Assembly (NCBI GenBank): GCA_009103225.1 | Contig: RHPI01002438.1 | Location: forward strand, 32,205 to 96,204 | Length of the DNA: 64,000 nt | Source: Chlorokybus atmophyticus | Lineage: Eukaryota; Streptophyta; Chlorokybophyceae; Chlorokybales; Chlorokybaceae | Reading direction: 5' to 3' | Shown: positions 57,058 to 64,000 of the stretch, piece after piece | Position numbering within the stretch: position 1 is the first letter of the stretch | How the letters are laid out: every line of letters begins with the position of its first letter | Position numbers and translations under genes: made by a program | Notes under the pieces: generated by a model | The model's input: only the letters and a program-made list of their open reading frames with translations | What the model was told of the DNA's origin: nothing | The model's database searches: none

Positions 57058-60029
57058 ATGGAGGAGGCCGAGAGGCCAGGCCCCGCCCCCGTATCCCAGT
57101 ACCCAGACAACCCTTACTCCAACGGCGACAACGGCAACGACCACGCCGCCCCCAACACGCAGCATGTCCCGCACGCCTTCCAGCTCGTGCTGGACGCGCG
57201 CTCCTTCCGCGCCTCGCAACGATTACCGATTCAGATCGCCCGCGTGGCCGCGCGCTTCACTGTCCCGCACGAACTCACAGGTGAGAAGAGGAGTTGTACG
57301 GGTGGGTATAAGGATGTTGTGCTTGATGTGGTGTGGTTGTTGGGTTGCAGATCTGGTTGTTGGTGGTGGCGCGGGGGCGCAGCTGAGAACGCAGCCGCCG
57401 GTGGAGGTGCAGCGCGGGTCCGAAGTGGCCCTTCCTAGCGGGTGAGAGGGGAGAACCCGCATGTGTGCTTGACAATCTTTGTGACACAACATGTGCAACA
57501 CGTATGCAAATGTTGCCCACTGCTGCAGGCGCATGGCATTGAAGCTGCAGTGCTCCACATCGCAGCTGGCCTCAGCGTTGTCCTCCGCACCCGAAATCAC
57601 AGCCGAAATCTACCATCACGACAGGTATGTTGGGGTAGCTTACAGCATGCTAACGTGCGGTTTATTTTCATGTTTGCAAACAAGACTTGTCGTTGTGTTT
57701 CAGATATGCGGACCCGTCGCTGTTGGGACGGGCGTCCATATCCCTCGCGCCTCTGCTGCAGGAACCCGCCGTGGACGGGTACGCCCCCGTGACGACCAAC
57801 ACAACAACAAGCGAAGGAGGAGAGCATCAGGTCACTGTGGGTGCGATCCGCATCATACTCACACTCACCGACTCGGGTGTGTTCCAAGTCCCAAAGCCCG
57901 AACCTCAGCCCAACAGATTGGTTGCATCTGCGGCGGACACACACACACATACCACTGCAAGAGTTGATAGGGTGAAGGCCACATCATCATCACAGAATGA
58001 GGGTGATGAGGCAGGGGAGGGAGAGGGGAAGGAGGAGGAAAAGGCAATAATGTTGGGTAAGGTGAGGGAGGGTCCCGAGTACGAAGCCGCGCTCGAGCTC
58101 GAGGTGTGGAAGCGCGCGCAGCAGGCTCGTTTCCGTGCAGAGTTGCGTGCCAAAGAGGGTGAGCGCATGCGTGTGTTGGAAGAGGAGTGGCGAAGGCGTG
58201 AGAGGCAGCGAAGCGCGGAGCTGGCGGCCGCGCGGGAGAGGACGGGCGCGTTGGAGGCGAGGTTGAGGGGAATGGTGGCTGCATTGGAGGAGAGAGAGAG
58301 AAGGCTTGTGGCGGCGGAGGAGGCGTTTGCGCTAAGGCGGGAGGGAGCGGAACGGGAGAACGCGCTACGAGCAGGCGAGATGGAAGCAGTTGTGCGCAGA
58401 GTAAAGGTTGGTGCGGTTGCGTGTGCGTGCGCACGTATCGTGTGCGTTTTTGTTTGCGTATCTGCGTATAAGTGCATATGCAAATGTGTGTGTGTGCGTG
58501 CAATGTGTGCGTGTGCATGTGTGTATGCGCGTGCTCGTGATGGTGTGAATGTGCTGTTTGGTGTGGCAGACTGTTGCTAAATGAGAGACTGATTGAAAGA
58601 CTCTGTTGTGCAGGCGGAGTGTTCTGTGGCGGTGCAGTCCGAGCGTGCTCGTGCGGCCGAGTCTGGCCGCCAGGCCGCGCAGCTGGAGCAGCGCCTGGCT
58701 GCGGCTAACACGCGGTACGACCAGCTGGAGCGCGCTTTCTATGCCGTAAGCACATATTCTATTCAAACATTATATACGCAAATGCAAATCACATGCGTGG
58801 AGTGATGCTTACGATACGACACTGTGAGCAGTACAAGGAGCAGCACAGGGCCACGCCAGAGGCGGCCCTGGCGGCGGAGGTGGCGGCCCTCCAGCGCCAG
58901 CTGGCTGAGGCGGAGCGGCGCGCCGAGGCCGCCGTGCATGCCAAACAGCAGTACCGTGAGCAGGTGGGTGTGCGGTTGGGCGATCCAAATGGTGGTGTGG
59001 GTCTTGAAGGCCTGTACAACGTACATGCTTATGTGTGTCTGTGCGTGTGTGCCTGTGGGTGTGTGGTGCAGGTGCTGAAGTTGGCGCGGGAGCTGGCAAA
59101 AGCCCAGAAACTGCGTGCGCATGCGGACAGCTCTGGTGGTGCGCACTCGCAGGCGGCGGAGATGGCGGGGAAGCTTGCGGAGGAGGAGGCACGCAGAGCA
59201 CGGTGAGGCTTACGGCAGCATAGTTATGGTGTGTGAAGACACACGGACGCAACTCCTTGAACTCACACAACACTCGTGTGCCTGTTACAGGGAGGATCGC
59301 ATGGAGTTGCTGGAGGTGCGCTCGCGGCTCGCGGCGTTACAGATGCACGCAAACGCACAACAGCAGCAACAGCAGTTTCAACAGCAGCAACAGCAGTTTC
59401 AACAGCAGCAGCAACAACAACATCAGCAGCAACAGCAACAACACCAGCAGCAACAAACGCATGATGTTGGCGCCGCTGTTGCTGCTGCTGCTGCTGCCGC
59501 CGCTGCAGCGGCCGTCGCGTCATCCATGGCCAAACAACAACAACAGCAACAGCACAGCCACTTTTCGCCGAGCAAGCAGCGGGCAAGAAGAAAGGCCGGC
59601 GGGTACACTTCCTTGAGGCCGAGCACCGCACCGCAAAGCAACTTACAAGAGAGCGAAGCTGACTCGAAGGAGGAGAAGAGGGTGCGAAGCAGCAAAGCGG
59701 GGAGAAGAGAGGGGACACGAGAGATCAAGCGCATGCCTTTGCATCGGCACTCCCGAAGCGACATTGATGTGGACTTTGCGGCACTCGTGGACTCTGATGA
59801 TAGTCTCTGGGACAGTGATGTGTTCAAGGAGGATGCAGAGCAGACAGGCGCAGGAAGGGAGCATGAGCATGAGCATGAGCATGAGACAGGGGGTTTGGCT
59901 GCTGAAATTGACAGGTTGCTCAGGGAGCGCGCAAGCTTGATCACCACGGGAGTTTATGCGCCCTCAGATCCGGTCATTTGCAAACTGGATGAGCGCGTGC
60001 ATGAGTTGAGTAGAAAGATCGCTGAGTGA
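57058..60029 (+). CDS. CEP120: CEP120/UNI2-like centriole protein
   Basis: Eight exons with consistent phases: 57058-57280, 57351-57441, 57529-57624, 57704-58406, 58614-58745, 58832-58963, 59072-59202 and 59291-60029; 748 aa (human 986). The N-terminus has a C2-like stretch (Phe-Gln-Leu-Val-Leu-Asp-Ala-Arg ... Ala-Ala-Arg-Phe). The middle and C-terminus match the CEP120 coiled coil: Tyr-Glu-Ala-Ala-Leu-Glu-Leu-Glu-Val-Trp-Lys, Glu-Glu-Trp-Arg-Arg-Arg-Glu, Leu-Glu-Arg-Ala-Phe-Tyr, Tyr-Arg-Glu-Gln-Val-Leu-Lys-Leu. A Gln/His-rich tract and a Glu-His repeat precede a conserved tail with Leu-Ile-Thr-Thr-Gly-Val-Tyr and Ile-Cys-Lys-Leu-Asp. CEP120, UNI2 in Chlamydomonas, is needed for centriole elongation and the transition zone, so the organism should build flagella. 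It appears to have fewer C2 domains than animal CEP120. Confidence 0.92.
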
Positions 60030-60711
60030 GACTTCTAGCTGCTGAAGTATACTATATTGTGCGTATTATACCACATATTGTCTGCTATGCACGAGTAGCA
60101 TGTATGCTTACCAAATCGCTGTTCGCAACTGTCATGTTCTTGTGAATAAATGTCCGCTATATTCATGCAATACAGTAAGAGGAGGTGTTAATGCGCAGCA
60201 TTGCTCACAGCGCCTGGTTGTGCACCCAGGCTTTTACTTTGCGGTCATGATGGACATGGGAGTCTGACAAGTTACAAGCTGTAGCACACGCTAAAACTGA
60301 AATCTGGCAGTTAGCATTGCGTGGTGGGCACATGGTGCAGCCATGGATTTTGTTGTACAGCATTTGGGATACGTGTCATGAAGGTGGCTGCTGTGATAAA
60401 AGGAGGTATCACGCCAGGCTAGGGATAGTATGTTGCCATAACAATGGCCGCAGATCAGATCCGTCACCAGCCTTATGTGGTACCATAACAACATTGGTAC
60501 CACAGCAATGGTCAGCTGCAAGTCAGCCAAGGGTTACATAATCCTTGGGCTCATGTTCAATGTAAGGCCATCTCAATAAACTGCTGGCACGATCTGTGAA
60601 GCTGTTGACAGGCTAACTACAGAACCGCAGGTATGGCTGAGGCAGTAACAATATCAACGAGAACAGTCAACCAAAAACCAGTTGATGCAATCCTTTGGAA
60701 GCCAACATCAG
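60030..60711. other. Intergenic region between convergent CEP120 and transferase genes
   Basis: Contains both 3' ends and an inverted repeat at about 60476-60504 (TGTGGTACCA ... TGGTACCACA). No coding feature. Confidence 0.55.
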
Positions 60712-62903
60712 TCATTGCGGCTGTATGATGCGGTCGGTGGGCAAAAGAGAGTACGCTGCTGCAGTAGCAGAAAAGCCGCTTTTGTCTGCGCGCATGACAA
60801 AGTAATCGCACTTTGACAGAAGCCACCATTCCCCAAATGCCTCCTGCAACCGCGGCGTGATGCTCTCCACTGTCTCTATCTCCTGGAACTTCACTCTTTG
60901 CCGCACCTTCTGGATGTGTGTGGGCTGTACATGCGTCACCATAATCTGCACCAACATGCACAACATAACGCCTAGATTAGGCACACATCTCTGCATAGCA
61001 AGGGCACCTAGAAAGCACTTGCGAGTCAGACCAAACGTCCAGTCGATGCGCACACATTACACATGTCCACCGAGTGTTACAGACCTTGCTGCCGTAAGCT
61101 TTGAGCGCAACATCGCGGAGTGAGCTGCTGTCGGTAAGGAACAACCATTTTGTGATACGTCCTTCAGCCTTCTGAGATTCCAACAACTGCGGCGCAACAA
61201 GTAAGCCGCAATGCTGATGGAAGTCCAGCATTGTCTCTCAAGCTGTCAATGTGGCATACCTGCGCAGCTTCAAAGTATCGGCGGAAAGGCACCTTAGCCT
61301 TATCCAAGTCTTGAAGTGCTACCGTCCTGTTTTCTTCCATGACACGATCGCCTGCGCGAATATGAATACCAATACAGAAGTAGACAGGGTTGTTCAGGAT
61401 CGCCAAGTATGGCTGAAACTGCCGTTGCACCTCCAGTGTTGGCCTGCAAGTTCAATGCTATCAGTGAAGCCATGCCCAGCAGCTTTGATCACGCAGTTAA
61501 TGTCTCTGGAGCTACACACAACTTGGGAAGCATGTTTGCCAAGGAAGGTTTGTACTGTGACACGGACCTTAGAAGGAAACGCAGCAAGCAGCCTTGCGCT
61601 AGATGATCTTCGCGAGGAAGCTTCATGCTTTCCATGATTGGACGCGTATAGTTGTCACCCCACAGAAATGGCGTCAGATCGCGGTTGAAATTGATGAACA
61701 GGACACGTTCAGGAAACATGGTGCGAAGCTTGTCTAAGGATCCATGAATCTGCGCTGTTCACAGTAGCAGTCATTGACACAGCATCAAGTCTAGCGCTTG
61801 TTGGTCAGATGCGTAATGTTGGAAACTTGGAAGCATTGTGGCAAAATGGATACAGACTGGCTGAATTTAGCTTACCCCATAGATTCCGCACTGCACGTGC
61901 CAGCAGTTGTGCCAACTGTAGAAGCCAACAGAACCAGCCAGAGCAGACACATTCGCCCCAAAGTTTTGGCGCTCGTTGCCAGGGACCCCAGGCATCTGAG
62001 GGAGTAGCTTGTCCACTCTCGGCCCTCCATAAATGGTGTTGTCAAATGCGTACTGAACCAGCGGAGACCCGAACGTGCGCTCTGAGCCAGGCCAATCAAC
62101 CAACAACGTTCTGTTCATGAATATTGAGAGCATCAGCGTGGAGACCATCCCTTTGAACCGATCGGCTAAACCACCGCACAGCTCGTAGTTGTACGGGTTT
62201 CGCCCCACCTGCCGGCACCTACAACCACAGGTATGTTCTACACTCAGGTGGCATGACAAGGATTTCTTTCTTCGCATTCAAGCCAATGAGCGTGAGTGGA
62301 TGACCATCATTGTCAGCACAGCCTTCGACGGATCCGCAATGCACTGTGTGCCTGTAAAGACTGTGATTCTAACATGCACAGTTCCAACCTGAAAACAATA
62401 AATTTGCCCATCTTGTTCAACGTCTCCGCATCTGGATATTTCGCACTGGCGCGCAAAAGGCGCAGCTGGTTCATGGCTTCAGAGTGCTTTGCTGCGTAAG
62501 GCCGCATCCACGTGCCGCAAAGCTGTTCCCAGTTGGGTCGCGGTTTGCTTGGCAACAAGCTCAGCTCAGAGGTCACACCAGGGATGCCGCGACGAAGCGA
62601 GAGGCGCGCAGAAGCAGCAGAGTCTTCATCAGCGTCTTCAACATGCAGCTTCTTTGTTGGCGCATCTCGTCCACCTGCTGCTCCCCTCAGCCTTGCTTCT
62701 GTCAAGGCGGGCTGATGGCGGAGGTTATTCCCAGAGGCAAAGCCTGCCCGCCCGTCCACAGCAGCGAACTGCACATGGCTGAAACCTAACAGCATTATAA
62801 ACACGCCTGCGAGCACCATGATCGTGCGAAGCGCACGGAGAGAGCTGAGTGATGGCCGCAGCACAGCCAACCACCCTGCTCCCAATGACGAGGGCGAAGC
62901 CAT
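60712..62903 (-). CDS. Fucosyltransferase-like Golgi glycosyltransferase
   Basis: Six minus-strand exons, 62903-62389, 62218-61876, 61749-61520, 61443-61260, 61186-61085 and 60945-60712, with phases 2, 0, 2, 0 and 0, give 535 aa. The N-terminus is a type II anchor: short basic cytosolic part, then a hydrophobic Val-Leu-Ala-Gly-Val-Phe-Ile-Met-Leu-Leu segment and a variable stem. The catalytic part opens Cys-Gly-Gly-Leu-Ala-Asp-Arg-Phe-Lys-Gly-Met-Val-Ser, and continues with His-Ile-Arg-Ala-Gly-Asp and Cys-Asp-Tyr-Phe-Val-Met-Arg-Ala-Asp-Lys-Ser-Gly-Phe-Ser, the GDP-fucose-binding pattern shared by NodZ, FUT8 and O-fucosyltransferases. Donor and acceptor are not proven by sequence. The presence of an Arg in the His-Ile-Arg motif, catalytic in the superfamily, argues for activity. 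Confidence 0.87.
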
Positions 62904-63414
62904 AGCAGCGGCCTGCACTGCTCCATGTAACCTTCTACCCGATCATCATCCGTGCGACTCAGCTGTCATAGCAGCTTACATGCTATTGTTGATCCCACAG
63001 CTACGGCAACAGACCAGCTGAACGTGAAGCAGCTGGGTCAGAGGGGACACCCGCTCGGCACACTAAGTATTACTGGCAGCTACTTGCAAACGTCCAGTTC
63101 ACAAGTCTTACGGGCATCCATGCAAGGTTACAGGAAGTGCAATGCCTACTAGCAGACACGCGCATGTACAACATGCACGTCAACGGCGCTCTTCTCAAGC
63201 CTAAACAGCCAACATCCGTCAGCCGCCACCATCGCCGTCGCCGTCGCCGCCGCTGCGAGCCAGACTGCACACTGTCAGTGCCAGCGTACACTGCTACTAG
63301 CGTTGCGCTTACGCTAAGTCACACTATGCAATGCGTCATGCTTGTCTACGTTGTGCGTGACGTTGGTAAGTAAGCGCAGGAGTTGCTGTTGTGGGGCGGC
63401 AGCCGGTGGCGGCG
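62904..63414. promoter_or_regulatory. Divergent 5' region between transferase and COQ9-like gene
   Basis: About 510 bp between two divergent start codons; includes a (CGT/CGC)n patch near 63230-63260. No core element can be assigned by eye. Confidence 0.4.
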
Positions 63415-63732
63415 ATGGTGCTGCGGATAGCGCTGAGGGCGTGGAGTACGCGAGTGCCCAGCGCGGCTGCGCTGTTGTCGCCTGCTTTGGAGCGGGTTTC
63501 AGAGCAATCGGCTTGTTCCAGCAGCAGACGTGCCACGACGGTTCTCCCTGCCGCTAGCCCTGCAGCATGCCGCCGTAGCTGGAGCTCTAACGTGTACAGC
63601 GACTACGTCTTCGGGCATGGAGCTTCCCAGGGCGACTCGCAGCAGAGGCAGGAGTCGGACAATGAGCCTGAGTGGGAGGACCCTGCTGAGCTCCAGAAGC
63701 GACGCATGTTGGACGCGGCACTTAAGCACGTG
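63415..63732 (+). CDS. COQ9: Probable COQ9, first exon only (runs off the window)
   Basis: The exon starts at ATG 63415 with an Arg/Ala/Leu-rich, acid-free stretch of about 60 residues typical of a mitochondrial presequence, then an acidic linker and Leu-Gln-Lys-Arg-Arg-Met-Leu-Asp-Ala-Ala-Leu-Lys-His-Val before a GTACGT donor at 63733 in phase 0. That last helix matches the start of the COQ9 fold, a lipid-binding protein that partners COQ7 in ubiquinone synthesis. The diagnostic Gly-Trp-Thr block would be in the next exon, beyond 64000 or not recognised. The call rests on one helix plus the presequence. Confidence 0.5.
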
Positions 63733-64000
63733 GTACGTTACGTCGCACTCTCTTGGGGATTAAGCAGGCTAGTCAGTGCACAGGTCTTGCCAGAGGACAC
63801 CGCGCACAGCAGGTTTGTTGTCCTGCGTAAGAACTACACTGCGCAATACTTTCTATGAACCAACTAGAAAACAGTAGTCAATGCGGCCATGCATAGTGTT
63901 TGCATCCTTGTCAAATGCACGCGTCCGTACATGCACACATACACGTAGCTACGATTTATTTATATACCTCCACCAAGTGCAGCGCATGCTCCCAAAGTTC
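63733..64000 (+). other. Presumed first intron of the COQ9-like gene
   Basis: No exon with COQ9 similarity appears before the window ends. Confidence 0.4.

Overview
This is nuclear DNA of a eukaryote. Genes are split by many short GT-AG introns, there is a spliceosomal Sm protein, a nuclear-type tRNA-Asn with a Pol III T-run, LTR retrotransposon debris, and dense (GCGT)n, (TGCA)n and trinucleotide microsatellites. The gene set points to a flagellated photosynthetic protist, most likely of the green lineage: a plant-type PGAP1-like alpha/beta-hydrolase with an organelle-like N-terminus, a plant-like MIF protein, a centriole protein of the CEP120/UNI2 family, a MORN3-like protein, and mitochondrial HscB and (partial) COQ9. 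I cannot name the species. Exon coordinates were built by hand from splice signals, phase and family knowledge.

Layout. 0-12 kb: a decayed duplicate of a gene head, MIF (-), hydrolase (+), UCHL5 deubiquitinase (-), HscB (+), MORN protein (-). The MORN gene is interrupted by a (GA)n, one N and a 302-base G run. 12.9-17 kb: EMC2 (+), MoaE (-), tRNA-Asn (+) and a 269-bp tandem repeat carrying the 3' half of that tRNA. 17.7-28.4 kb: a decayed chromodomain Ty3/gypsy element between two diverged LTRs, with a palindromic-ended MITE and further LTR-like debris inside the span. 28.8-33 kb: exons of an unrecognised coiled-coil gene on +, overlapped by copies of a second LTR-like family. 34.7-43.5 kb: a PHD-finger/Gln-rich protein (-) and an OCRL/INPP5B-type inositol 5-phosphatase (+). 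44.3-64 kb: a conserved unnamed protein (-), SmG (+), a long coiled-coil/Calx-beta protein (-), CEP120/UNI2-like (+), a fucosyltransferase-like enzyme (-) and the first exon of a probable COQ9 (+).

The most striking feature is gene order. All 16 protein-coding genes I can place alternate in strand without exception (- + - + - + - + - + - + - + - +), so the window is a chain of head-to-head and tail-to-tail pairs. Starts of divergent pairs can be as close as about 150 bp, implying shared promoters; convergent stops are 194-959 bp apart. The functions are ordinary eukaryotic housekeeping (ubiquitin, Fe-S, molybdenum cofactor, ER insertion, splicing, phosphoinositide, cilia, ubiquinone), not a functional cluster.
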